From the NCBI RefSeq assembly GCF_011516765.1, contig NZ_JAAABN010000007.1, positions 158,846-222,845 on the forward strand: a stretch of DNA of 64,000 nt. The letters are read 5' to 3'. This document shows positions 8,404 to 16,370 of the stretch, in pieces. The notes under the pieces were generated by a model. That model was not told where the DNA came from. It searched no databases and was given only the letters and a program-made list of their open reading frames with translations. Both the position numbers and the translations under genes were made by a program. This DNA comes from Acetobacter sicerae (GTDB lineage: Bacteria > Pseudomonadota > Alphaproteobacteria > Acetobacterales > Acetobacteraceae). Position 1 is the stretch's first letter; the number at the start of each line of letters is the position of its first letter.

Positions 8404-9081
8404 ATTAGCTGGTGAATGTCAATCACTTGTAAACAAACTCGCGGATTTTGATAAGATATTTGGAAAACGAAGAGCTGGCCGATTGCTGCGGGTTCGTTGG
8501 AGCATGGAGCCGGGGGGATGGTCACAGGTTCAGACCTGATCCACCCGTTTGAAGCGATTCCGGATGGAGGAACATATACTCTCCTCTCCTTGGCCTGACG
8601 ACGGGCGTTAAACCTTATTATCAGCAGGCGCACTCTGTTCCATGCACGCGCTCAACGCTGAAGCTGCATCATAATGCCATGCTGAACCGTGACAGGCTGT
8701 GCAGAAATTGAACCGTTTGTCGGCCGGGTAGGTCGAACGATCCTGCAATCACGCCAACCCATTGCGAGCGATCAGAAGGATGTAGTCTTAATTCTGGAGT
8801 GTAACAGCAAGAGCTTAATAAGGTATTTTAGGTGTATTATTTTAAGTAAACATTATAAATATGGAATGTTTTATATATATTAAGAATAGGCTGTATTCAA
8901 TTAATGATATGTATAAGAAATGAAATGAAAGGAACACTGTTACTATATAACGTAAATCAATCAAAAAATTGTTATATTGAACTTTTTCTATTCAACGCCA
9001 ATATGTGGTTAGATGATCTCATGAAAATTTATAAAACGACTACCTGAATGCGGGTAGTTGTTGAGGATGGTGAAATAAGAA
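8404..9081. other. Long intergenic region with a GC-rich structured patch
   Basis: No protein gene is convincing here. Bases 8480-8635 are GC-rich with short inverted repeats (for example CAGGT/ACCTG around 8524-8538) and a purine-rich AAGGAGAGGAGAG on the minus strand followed by a 17-codon frame. Bases 8800-9010 are very AT-rich. A hairpin at 9039-9062 (CGACTACC / GGTAGTTG) sits just before the ribosome-binding site of the channel gene at 9082. The GC-rich patch could be a small RNA or a leader of the TPR gene, but no known RNA family was recognised. Confidence 0.4.
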
Positions 9082-10113
9082 ATGTCACAGGATAAGAAGA
9101 GGCATAAGGACTGGCATGTCCATCTGCCGCATCTTCACTTGCCGCACTTTCATCTTCCCCATGTGAAACTGCCACCTATTCACTGGCCACACTTCCATAT
9201 CCATTTTCATGACCGTCCGCTTGCTGGTGAACCACATCCGGAACGTCCGTTCCACTGGCGGCTCTATCTGTGCGAAATGGTCGCGACCGCCGTGTTGATG
9301 GTGATCGGCCTGGCCTGTGTCATCGTTCTTTCTGCTCCCGGAACTCTACTGGGCAAATTACTTAGCTCCCATCCGGCGCTTCAGGCTGCCCTCTGTGGTC
9401 TGTGCTTCGGTATGGCGGGAACGGCCGCAGCCATGACGCCGTTCGGAAAGGTGAGTGGAGCGCATCTGAATCCATCGGTGACGCTGGCCTTCATGCTGTC
9501 GAAGAAGATCGTATGGATCGATGCTCTGGGCTATATCATTTCTCAGATTATTGGCGCGGTTCTGGGAACAACGGCAGTTTATTGCGTGGGGTATCTCATC
9601 TCTTCATGGAAGATCGATGCGGTTGTCACCCATTATGGCGCGACGACACCCTATTCGGGCATTTCCATCTGGTATGCTCTGGGATCTGAGACATTGGTGA
9701 CGGGTCTGCTGATCGCTACACTCTACTGGCTGGCGGCTCATCCGCGTCATAAATGGATCACCCCCTGGATCGGTGGAATTTTCTTTTTTGTGATGAATCC
9801 GCTCACAGCCTGGATTTCAGGAAACAGCGCCAACTTCGCACGCACATTCGGACCAGACCTGTTTGCAGGCAACTGGGACGGGCTGTGGATTTATCTTCTC
9901 GGTCCATTCATCGGTTCATCATTGGCTGTTATCGCCATCAAAGCGGATATCTTCGGCAAACTTCATCTCGGGGAAGCCCGGCTTGTCAATTTCGGACATC
10001 ATGGCCGCGTTCCTCATATGGAGGACCCTCACTTCGTGCATGCGGCTCCCGAGCATTATGAGGAATATAAACAGCACCTTGAGACAATTCAGAAGATACA
10101 GAAAGAGAGCTGA
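9082..10113 (+). CDS. MIP-family (aquaporin-like) channel with histidine-rich N-terminus
   Basis: 343 residues. The core from about residue 65 to 300 has six membrane helices and two half-helix motifs. The first is normal (SGAHLNPSVT, an NPS variant of NPA); the second reads NFAR in place of NPAR, within SGNSANFARTFGP. These channels pass water or small neutral solutes across the inner membrane. Unusual is the leading segment of about 58 residues, with 15 histidines in an H-L-P-H / F-H-L-P-H rhythm, and a His-rich tail of about 40 residues. Such segments suggest metal binding or pH sensing on the cytoplasmic side (inference). The ATG follows a GAGGATGG site; the gene stands alone. Confidence 0.85.
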   Translation: MSQDKKRHKDWHVHLPHLHLPHFHLPHVKLPPIHWPHFHIHFHDRPLAGEPHPERPFHWRLYLCEMVATAVLMVIGLACVIVLSAPGTLLGKLLSSHPALQAALCGLCFGMAGTAAAMTPFGKVSGAHLNPSVTLAFMLSKKIVWIDALGYIISQIIGAVLGTTAVYCVGYLISSWKIDAVVTHYGATTPYSGISIWYALGSETLVTGLLIATLYWLAAHPRHKWITPWIGGIFFFVMNPLTAWISGNSANFARTFGPDLFAGNWDGLWIYLLGPFIGSSLAVIAIKADIFGKLHLGEARLVNFGHHGRVPHMEDPHFVHAAPEHYEEYKQHLETIQKIQKES

Positions 10114-10196
10114 GCCAATAGAGACACGGACTACCTGTTATGCTGACCGCAACTTGTGCAGGTCGTGCTCTCTGAAAATATCAGAAAAGCATCCCT

Positions 10197-10233
10197 CAGT
10201 ATGTGCATGACAGATAACGTCACGCACATACTG
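10197..10233. terminator. Bidirectional terminator between convergent genes
   Basis: Long inverted repeat: CAGTATGTGC at 10197-10206 pairs with GCACATACTG at 10224-10233, and inner TGAC/GTCA extends the stem past one mismatch. It lies between the convergent channel and nitroreductase genes. Confidence 0.75.
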
Positions 10234-10250
10234 ATGATGGGATCTCAGCT

Positions 10251-10865
10251 TTATTTTTCAAACGTATTTCTGATGATGATCTCGGATGCGGGCAGGATGC
10301 CGCCTGTGGGGAAAGGGGCTTTCGCAGGTTTGCCCAGCGCCACGAACATGACGATCTCATGGTCTTCAGGCAGATGGATCAGCTTGCCGACAGCAGGAAA
10401 GTCGAACCCGTCCATGGGGCACGTGGCGTAGCCCATGCTCTGGGCCAGAAGCATGATCGCGCCCGCCGCCATGCCACAGGAACGCATGCCTTCATCGCGC
10501 TGCACCTGTTCACGTCCGCGATAATACTGATCGATCGCACCGACCATCATCTCACGGGTGTCTGGCTGTGCATTTTCCCAGTAGCGTCCGGGAGATTTCT
10601 CCCACGCCCTGATGTCGGCGCACAGGATCAGCAACACGGACGCATCGGTTACCTGCGGCTGGTCCCAGGCAACCTTGCGTATTTCACGACGCAGCGCCTC
10701 ATCCTGAACTGCTACGAAGCGCCAGTTCTGGATATTGAAGGCGGTCGGCATCCGACGGGCCAGCCCGAGGATGGTCTCGAGATCCTCTTCCGGCATGCGA
10801 TGTCCGGCATCGAACACCTTGGTCGCACGACGAGCAAGAATGGCGCTGGCAACATCGAGTGTCAT
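10251..10865 (-). CDS. Nitroreductase-family FMN oxidoreductase
   Basis: A 204-residue FMN-dependent oxidoreductase of the nitroreductase fold, acting in the cytoplasm with NAD(P)H. Marks are an N-terminal RRATKVFD (FMN phosphate binding), RMPTAFNIQNWRFV, and the C-terminal third with GMAAGAIMLLAQSMGYATCPMDGF and VALGKPA. The ATG at 10865 is preferred over a longer frame because AGGAGA precedes it at good spacing and the longer version runs into the upstream gene. It is the last gene of the minus cluster headed by the MocR regulator at 15853, 22 bases after the MRJP gene. Natural substrate unknown; it may reduce a quinone or enone intermediate. Confidence 0.88.
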   Translation of the reverse strand: MTLDVASAILARRATKVFDAGHRMPEEDLETILGLARRMPTAFNIQNWRFVAVQDEALRREIRKVAWDQPQVTDASVLLILCADIRAWEKSPGRYWENAQPDTREMMVGAIDQYYRGREQVQRDEGMRSCGMAAGAIMLLAQSMGYATCPMDGFDFPAVGKLIHLPEDHEIVMFVALGKPAKAPFPTGGILPASEIIIRNTFEK

Positions 10866-10887
10866 AGGGAATCTTCTCCTGATTCTT

Positions 10888-12012
10888 TCAGTAACGGCGA
10901 GAGGGTTTGAGATGAGCGTCAACCGCGTAGATGCTGACAGGCAGTTTCACCCGTGAAACACCGTCATGCTGGAACGTCGCCGTACGGTTGAGCTGTATGG
11001 CTGGAATCCAGAGGGCTCCTGTGTCGGTGATCCACAGTGCGTCCCCCCATACCAAGCGTGGATCGTCAATGAAGGTCGAGCCCTGTCCTTCCGGCGTGAT
11101 TTTCAGAATGCGCAGATGGTCCACATCCGACACATAGAGATTGCCGTCCCCATCAATGGCGGTCCCACCGGTGGTCGGCGTGTCATAGAATGGCTTTACG
11201 CGCGCATTGAGCTGTGCATCCGTCAGGGTGTGATTTTCCAGATCTGCTGTCGCAATTTTCGACATCGGCCCCGAGCTGGGCTGGAAATAAAGTGTCTCAC
11301 CGTCCGGCGAGACTTCCAGCTGATCGGCGTGGATCCGGGCTTCCCGGTTCCCTGTCATCAGGATCTGTCCCTCGGCCCGCATCGGACGTTCATCCGTAAC
11401 GCAGGGCTGATGCTCCAGAACGCGACGCTGCCGTCCATCACGAAGATTGACAAGAATCAGGCCCGGATCGCCAGCGTCCGTGAGAATGAGCGTGTCGTTA
11501 TGGAAACGCAGGTCATCAACATAGCTGAAACGCGTAATCCCCTGACGAAGCACGATCAGATGTACGGGACGCCCGGTGGCGGGATCGAAGGCGACCAGTT
11601 TCGGAGCAGCGCCATTTGCCGGGTTGGGTTTGCCTCCGACATTCGCCTCGCCAGAATCCACCACCCAGAGTAGTCCGTCCGGACCGATGCGGATGGCGTT
11701 GACCCGTACGAAACTGCTCAGCGCATCATGTGAATGCTCCCAGTCATTCCACGACGCATCCGGGAAAGGTCTCATCGAACCGTCGGGCAGAAGCTCGCCC
11801 ACCGTCGGCCCTGATCCGCCTCCGCCCCAATAGGGGAATGACATGAACACACGGCCTGTGTTCGTGGTCGTCACGGCGTTCATGATGCGATCGGACGAAT
11901 AGACCGTTTGGAGCGCCGAACCGGGATAGGACTGCGCCCGTGCAGACAGCGCCGGAAAACCGGCGGCGAGGGTCAGAGAAGCAGCAAGAGCGAGGCGTCG
12001 TGAAATCTTCAT
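10888..12012 (-). CDS. MRJP/yellow-family secreted beta-propeller protein, second copy
   Basis: 374 residues with a signal peptide ending SARAQ near residue 27. The same family marks as the protein at 3636 are present: RVFMSFPYWGG early, GLLWVVDSGE, SYVDDLRFH, ILTDAGDPGLILV, and VSDVDHLRILKI near the end, consistent with a six-bladed propeller. The start at 12012 is fixed by AGGAGG eight bases upstream. It sits between a PEP-hydrolase-like gene and a nitroreductase in a MocR-headed cluster. Two family members in two metabolic operons within 8 kb suggests they perform related periplasmic steps, perhaps lactone or enol chemistry (inference). Confidence 0.82.
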   Translation of the reverse strand: MKISRRLALAASLTLAAGFPALSARAQSYPGSALQTVYSSDRIMNAVTTTNTGRVFMSFPYWGGGGSGPTVGELLPDGSMRPFPDASWNDWEHSHDALSSFVRVNAIRIGPDGLLWVVDSGEANVGGKPNPANGAAPKLVAFDPATGRPVHLIVLRQGITRFSYVDDLRFHNDTLILTDAGDPGLILVNLRDGRQRRVLEHQPCVTDERPMRAEGQILMTGNREARIHADQLEVSPDGETLYFQPSSGPMSKIATADLENHTLTDAQLNARVKPFYDTPTTGGTAIDGDGNLYVSDVDHLRILKITPEGQGSTFIDDPRLVWGDALWITDTGALWIPAIQLNRTATFQHDGVSRVKLPVSIYAVDAHLKPSRRY

Positions 12013-12053
12013 GAGAAAAACCTCCTGCACGGACATGCAGCCTTGGGGAAACG

Positions 12054-12884
12054 TCAGCGTGTCATCGCCTTGAAGGTGCGGGTCTGTTCAACCAGCGCGG
12101 TCTCGGTTGGCAGGCGTTCCATACTGGAAGCGCCGTAGAAGCCGTGACAGTCAGGGCATGCGCTCAGCACTTTCTGCGCATCGACAGGCATGGCGATAGG
12201 GCCGCCGTGACAGAGCAGGATCACATCATCGCGCACGCTCTTGGCCGCGTCCGAAATCTCGTTGATCAGCTTGATGCAATCGTCCAGCGTGAAAGCCGTT
12301 TCGGCCCCGATGCTGCCGCCCGTTGTCAGACCCATATGCGCGACAAGAATATCGGCGCCGGCGCGGGCCATGTCCTTCGCCTGTTCGGCATCGAAAACAT
12401 AAGGCGTGGTCAGCAGATCTTTCTTGTTCGCACGGGCGACCACGTCTACTTCAAGACTGTAGCTCATACCCGTTTCTTCAAGATTCTTGCGGAAGTTTCC
12501 GTCGATCAGACCCACTGTCGGGAAGTTCTGAATGCCGGAAAAGCCGACGCGACGCACGTCGTCGAGAAATACGTCGAAATCCACAAACGGATCGGTGCCG
12601 TTGACGCCCGCCAGAACCGGCGTGTTCGGCACGACCGGCAGCACTTCACGCGCCATGTCCATGACAATCTGGTTGGCGTTGCCATAGGCCAGAAGCCCTG
12701 CGAGCGATCCGCGTCCCGCCATCCGGTAACGACCGGAATTATAGATGACGATCAGGTCGATGCCGCCAGCCGCCTCGCACTTGGCGGAGAGGCCAGTGCC
12801 GGCTCCACCGCCGACAATCGGTTTGCGTTCGGCGATCAGTCCGCGCAGACGGTGCAGGATGGCGCTACGTTCAATGCGGGGCAT
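12054..12884 (-). CDS. TIM-barrel phosphoenolpyruvate-hydrolase-like protein
   Basis: 276 residues of the family annotated as PEP hydrolase or TIM-barrel signal-transduction protein. The chain shows [19 protein letters not shown] near the start, [42 protein letters not shown] and the C-terminal LLCHGGPIA, typical of this group within the PEP mutase/isocitrate lyase-like barrels. The true reaction is not established. The start at 12884 is preferred because AAGGAG lies 10 bases ahead; it overlaps the upstream Tm-1-like gene by 14 bases. Linkage or fusion of these two families is common in bacteria and in plant Tm-1 proteins, so they probably form one functional unit. Confidence 0.8.
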   Translation of the reverse strand: MPRIERSAILHRLRGLIAERKPIVGGGAGTGLSAKCEAAGGIDLIVIYNSGRYRMAGRGSLAGLLAYGNANQIVMDMAREVLPVVPNTPVLAGVNGTDPFVDFDVFLDDVRRVGFSGIQNFPTVGLIDGNFRKNLEETGMSYSLEVDVVARANKKDLLTTPYVFDAEQAKDMARAGADILVAHMGLTTGGSIGAETAFTLDDCIKLINEISDAAKSVRDDVILLCHGGPIAMPVDAQKVLSACPDCHGFYGASSMERLPTETALVEQTRTFKAMTR

Positions 12885-14103
12885 GGAAGTCATTCTCCTT
12901 GAAAAGATCAATAAGTTCTCCTGCCATGGCCCGAGCGAAGGCAGGATCGTTCATGGCGAGCGGCAGACTGATGAAACGGCGATCCGCTGTCTGTTGCAAT
13001 GTTTCAAGCAACGCATCGCGGAAAGCTGTATCGGCTGTCGGATCGTAAAAAGGTTGTTCTGGTCGGTCGAGTTGTGAAAAACCGCCTTCCGGATAAAAGA
13101 ACCGGACGGGTCCGTCACAGCGGTTGAGGCGTTCGCCGATCAGGTGTCCCATCTCGCGGCACTCCTCAACGGTCGTGCGCATGAGGGTGATGAACGGATT
13201 ATGCCGTACGAAAACGCGGTTGCGATAACGCTCCGGCACTGTCTCCATCGCGCCGAAATTGACCATGTCGAGACCACCGCAACTGCCGACATACGGCGCC
13301 TTTGTCCTGGCAATCACATCGAGACGTGACGCCTCGCAGGGGAAGATACCGCCCGCGACGAAATCACAGAACTCGGTTGTGGTGATGTCCAGCACACCTC
13401 GCAGAACGCCCTGTGCGACAAGACGCTCCATCGAGTTCCCCCCAGAGCCGGTCGCGTGGAAAACGAGACATTCGAAATCCTTTTCAAGCACCCGGACTGC
13501 TTCCGTGACGCAGGGCGTTGTCACGCCGAACATGGTGATCCCGATTGCCGGTCGGATTTCTGGAGCAGGTATATACCGATGGCGCACCATGCCCGCCATG
13601 GCGTTGGCCGCATTGGCGAGAATGGGACGGGATATGCGGTTCAGCCCCTGCAAATCCACGACTGGATAGATCATCGCAATATCGGACTCGCCCACATAGG
13701 GCTTGATGTTGCCCGAAGCGACTGTGGAAATCAGGATCTTCGGCAAACCGATGGGCAGCGCCTGCATGGCCGGTGCGACGATGGCCGTTCCGCCCGAACC
13801 GCCGATACCAATCACTCCTGCCAGATCGGCGCATCCCGGCAGGAAGCGTTCCAGCGCCACGGACATGGCGGTGATCGCCTGCCCCCGCTCTCCGCAGAAA
13901 ACGGCTGCTGCGCCATCAGGGTGATGGGCCGCCACCTCCTGCGCTGATATGTCCGCTGGACAGGACGTCGAACTGGTGCTGACATCCACGATCAGGGCTT
14001 TAACGCCATTCTCGACAAGAATGGAGCGCAGATAGGTCAGTTCAGCTGATTTCGTGTCGGCCGTTCCGAGAAGATAGACATGCGGCGTCATGATCCGCGT
14101 CAT
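12871..14103 (-). CDS. Tm-1-like ATP-binding (UPF0261) protein
   Basis: 410 residues of the UPF0261/Tm-1 N-domain family. Recognisable parts are the N-terminal [52 protein letters not shown] and [12 protein letters not shown]. In tomato Tm-1 this domain binds ATP and tobamovirus replication protein; the bacterial role is unknown. It is followed by the overlapping TIM-barrel gene, mirroring the domain order of Tm-1-like fusions. Start set at 14103 (a second ATG lies 12 bases in). Lies 6 bases after the ABM monooxygenase gene in the same operon. Confidence 0.87.
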   Translation of the reverse strand: MTRIMTPHVYLLGTADTKSAELTYLRSILVENGVKALIVDVSTSSTSCPADISAQEVAAHHPDGAAAVFCGERGQAITAMSVALERFLPGCADLAGVIGIGGSGGTAIVAPAMQALPIGLPKILISTVASGNIKPYVGESDIAMIYPVVDLQGLNRISRPILANAANAMAGMVRHRYIPAPEIRPAIGITMFGVTTPCVTEAVRVLEKDFECLVFHATGSGGNSMERLVAQGVLRGVLDITTTEFCDFVAGGIFPCEASRLDVIARTKAPYVGSCGGLDMVNFGAMETVPERYRNRVFVRHNPFITLMRTTVEECREMGHLIGERLNRCDGPVRFFYPEGGFSQLDRPEQPFYDPTADTAFRDALLETLQQTADRRFISLPLAMNDPAFARAMAGELIDLFKENDFHAPH

Positions 14104-14109
14104 CCGTCG

Positions 14110-14424
14110 TCAGGAAAAGGTCGCCACGTCTTCAAGCATGGTCACCGTCGGTGTTCCTTCCATGCCTTTCTCGAACGCGGCTTTCATGGCGAGAAAATGG
14201 GGCTGTTTCTCATGTTCATGGATGGCCGCCACGCTTTGCCATTGTTCGATGAACACCAGATGCAGCGGATCATTCAGATCACGACGGCAGGTATAGAAAA
14301 GGTTGGTCGGCTCCTGACGGGATGCTTTGATGCAGGCCGTCACAGCAGGCAGAACCGCGTCGAGATGCTCTTTCCTGAGATGAAAGGATGCAACGACAGT
14401 CACAGCTTGTGTAGTTTCGTGCAC
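14110..14424 (-). CDS. Antibiotic-biosynthesis-monooxygenase-domain protein (YgiN-like)
   Basis: A 104-residue protein of the dimeric alpha/beta ABM family, whose members oxidise quinols or anthrones without a cofactor, or serve as small scaffolds. Visible are the beta strand VTVVASFHLR, ACIKASRQEPTNLFYTCRRD and FIEQWQSVAAIHEHEKQPHF, the standard ABM core. GTG at 14424 is the start, with GGGGGAAAG just upstream. It is the first gene after the MocR regulator in the minus cluster, with a 52-base gap, and the regulator's 3' end carries a perfect palindrome that could control it. Probable role: oxidation of an aromatic or quinol-type compound (inference). Confidence 0.82.
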   Translation of the reverse strand: MHETTQAVTVVASFHLRKEHLDAVLPAVTACIKASRQEPTNLFYTCRRDLNDPLHLVFIEQWQSVAAIHEHEKQPHFLAMKAAFEKGMEGTPTVTMLEDVATFS

Positions 14425-14476
14425 TGGCTTTCCCCCGAATGGTGGTGTGAGGGGAGCCTAATCGAAAGACACACTT

Positions 14477-15853
14477 TCAGTATATCGGTATAGTGTCACG
14501 TGACACTTTTCCCTCTGCGCACAGACAGGCTGATTGCACACGCCTGAGCGCCTCGGGCAGTCGCCGGAACGATACGCTGCCCAACGCAAGACGCACGCCG
14601 GTGCTGTGCGGTGTCTCTGTCGCCTGAAAGGACGTTGCGGCAGGCAGGGAAACGCCGAGGTCTCGTGCCTGAGCGATGACCCGCGCAGCCTGTTCCAACG
14701 GCATGGGCAGCCACGCATGAAAGGCATGATGGCGGGGCTGTATGGCCTGAGGCAGGCTGGCGGCCACGAGTTCCTGACGACGGATGGCCTCGTTCTGAAG
14801 CGCGCTGCGCACGCTTTCCGCCGTTCCGTTCTGCATCCATAGCGCCATCATGGCGTAGGACAGCGGCGCGATCATCAGCGATGAGGCGAGAAGAGCGGGC
14901 AGGCACTCTTCCATATAATTGGCAGGTGGAATCAGCGCCCCGATGCGCAGCCCGGGACTCAGGATCTTGGAGAGGCTGCTGACGTGGAACGTGCGTTCCG
15001 GCGCGAGTTCCATGAAGGACGGTCGCGATGGATCGCGCCCGGCGACATAGACCCCGTCCTCGATGATCAGGGCGTCGTGCTTCCTGCAGATGGCGGCGAT
15101 ATCCTGTCGTCGCTGCAATTCCATGGTCGCCGTTGTCGGATTATGCATGGTGGGCGTCAGATAGATGACGGCGCGTTCCTGCCGGTTCCGTTGCAGAATT
15201 TCGTCGAGGGAGGCGGGAAGCATTCCTTCCGCATCCATCATGGCGGCATGAACGGGCAGATGGTTCTGTCGCATGGCTCCCAGCATGCCGGGATAGGTCT
15301 GTTCCTCCGTCACGGCACAGGTCACATGTGGCCGGACCACGTTCAGCGCCACATTGAGCGCCTGCTGCGCGCCTGCCGTCAGAAGCAGGCGTTCCGGTGT
15401 CACATCGAGGCCCAGGCCGGCAAGCCAGTGCGCCATGATGCGTCGATGTTCTGGATGTCCTGCGACCGGTGGATAGACGTTGAACAGGTCCGGATCGACC
15501 TGTTTCGCCAACTGGTTGAGCGTGCTGGCCAGCGCCCTGTTGCTGAACATCGGTGGCGGCATGTTCGTGGCGAGATCGAATCTGGTTCCGGGATTTTCCT
15601 GTCGGACAGAGACGAACATGCCGCGGCCATGCACACTGCGCACCAGTCCACGGCGTTCAAGGATGGCGTAAGCGCGCGAGACAGAGCCGACACCGATACC
15701 AAGCCGCCAGGCGAGGTCCCGATGTGCGGGGAGCCGTGAATCTACCTTGAGCTTTCCGGAAAGGATGTCATTGCCCATCGCTTCCGCAAGCCGCTCCGCC
15801 GGAGAGGCGGTTCCATCTGCGAGATGAGGGTCCCAAGATGACTGAAGGCGCAT
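14477..15853 (-). CDS. MocR-type regulator (GntR HTH fused to aminotransferase-like domain)
   Basis: 458 residues. Residues 17-82 are a GntR winged helix (ILSGKLKVDSRLPAHRDLA, then SVSRAYAILERRGLV). Residues 90-450 form a fold-type I aminotransferase-like domain with the PLP-binding set in place: HNPT (N238), EDGVY (D266) and the Schiff-base lysine K296 in SSLSKILSPG. MocR proteins bind PLP and an amino-acid-like effector and control adjacent genes. It heads a run of genes on the same strand down to 10251 and is the likely regulator of that cluster. Its last codons contain the palindrome at 14492-14507. Confidence 0.9.
   Translation of the reverse strand: MRLQSSWDPHLADGTASPAERLAEAMGNDILSGKLKVDSRLPAHRDLAWRLGIGVGSVSRAYAILERRGLVRSVHGRGMFVSVRQENPGTRFDLATNMPPPMFSNRALASTLNQLAKQVDPDLFNVYPPVAGHPEHRRIMAHWLAGLGLDVTPERLLLTAGAQQALNVALNVVRPHVTCAVTEEQTYPGMLGAMRQNHLPVHAAMMDAEGMLPASLDEILQRNRQERAVIYLTPTMHNPTTATMELQRRQDIAAICRKHDALIIEDGVYVAGRDPSRPSFMELAPERTFHVSSLSKILSPGLRIGALIPPANYMEECLPALLASSLMIAPLSYAMMALWMQNGTAESVRSALQNEAIRRQELVAASLPQAIQPRHHAFHAWLPMPLEQAARVIAQARDLGVSLPAATSFQATETPHSTGVRLALGSVSFRRLPEALRRVQSACLCAEGKVSRDTIPIY
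14492..14507. promoter_or_regulatory. 16-bp palindrome, candidate operator
   Basis: AGTGTCACGTGACACT is perfectly palindromic and lies at the very 3' end of the MocR gene, about 70 bases before the ABM gene start. A related GACACACT half-site lies at 14468-14475. Candidate operator for the downstream genes. Confidence 0.4.
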
Positions 15854-15942
15854 ATTTTCCTCTGCCCGGACCTCACGTTTCAGAAGTATCCTGTTATTTC
15901 CGGAAAGATAGTCTCGCGCAGGTCACCACAGGATTCAAATGC

Positions 15943-15996
15943 CAGAACTGACAGGGGCGCGCCTTCCGTGAGAAAGACGCGCCCCTGTCAGTTCTG
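15943..15996 (-). terminator. Long perfect hairpin after the 80-residue gene
   Basis: 19-bp perfect arms (15943-15961 and 15978-15996, core ACAGGGGCGCG) with a 16-base loop. It lies 16 bases past the stop of the minus-strand gene at 16013 and before the MocR promoter region. There is no long T-run; it probably acts as terminator or mRNA-end stabiliser. Confidence 0.65.
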
Positions 15997-16012
15997 AAAT
16001 CAGAAAACTGCT

Positions 16013-16255
16013 TTATTTGACGTCAAGCGTCTTTTTGCCAAGCAGAGCCAGTTCGTCGGCTTCCATACCTTCCGGATTGTGGGTCGCCTTTTTCGCGATT
16101 TCCTTTTCCTGCTCGGTCGCGTGTTCTCCGCCTTTCAGCACATGCTCGGCGAGAAGAATAACTTCTTCCTTCGTCAGGAGCTTTGGAGAGTGCGTGGCTT
16201 TACGAGCGAGGTCGTGAAGTGAACTGGAAACGTGGGGTGCGCGGTCATGTGACAT
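16013..16255 (-). CDS. Small hydrophilic protein with an internal duplication
   Basis: 80 residues, rich in Lys, Glu and His, no membrane segment. The chain contains two related halves: ARKATHSPKLLTKEEVILLA near residue 17 and AKKATHNPEGMEADELALLG near residue 53, so KATH-S/N-P followed by an acidic helix appears twice. No family recognised. GGATCC precedes the ATG. It stands alone between a 19-bp terminator hairpin and another inverted repeat, downstream of the encapsulin gene. A stress-type cytoplasmic protein is possible, but this is only an impression. Confidence 0.65.
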   Translation of the reverse strand: MSHDRAPHVSSSLHDLARKATHSPKLLTKEEVILLAEHVLKGGEHATEQEKEIAKKATHNPEGMEADELALLGKKTLDVK

Positions 16256-16292
16256 GATGGATCCTTCTCAGAAATCATGCAGAGCTGTAACG

Positions 16293-16329
16293 AATGCTAC
16301 AGAAGATTTCATATAATTTCTGTAGCATT
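16293..16329. terminator. Inverted repeat between encapsulin and the 80-residue gene
   Basis: Perfect 12-bp arms (AATGCTACAGAA / TTCTGTAGCATT) with a 13-base loop, 41 bases past the encapsulin stop and 37 bases before the start of the next gene. It can act as a terminator of the peroxidase-encapsulin operon or as an operator for the small gene. Confidence 0.5.
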
Positions 16330-16370
16330 GCAAAGGATTAAACGAAACAGCTAAGCAAATATTCCGCTGT

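Noticed and set aside
8400..8633. 77-codon minus-strand frame upstream of the TPR lipoprotein
   Set aside because: No family pattern, and it covers the region with inverted repeats better explained as non-coding.
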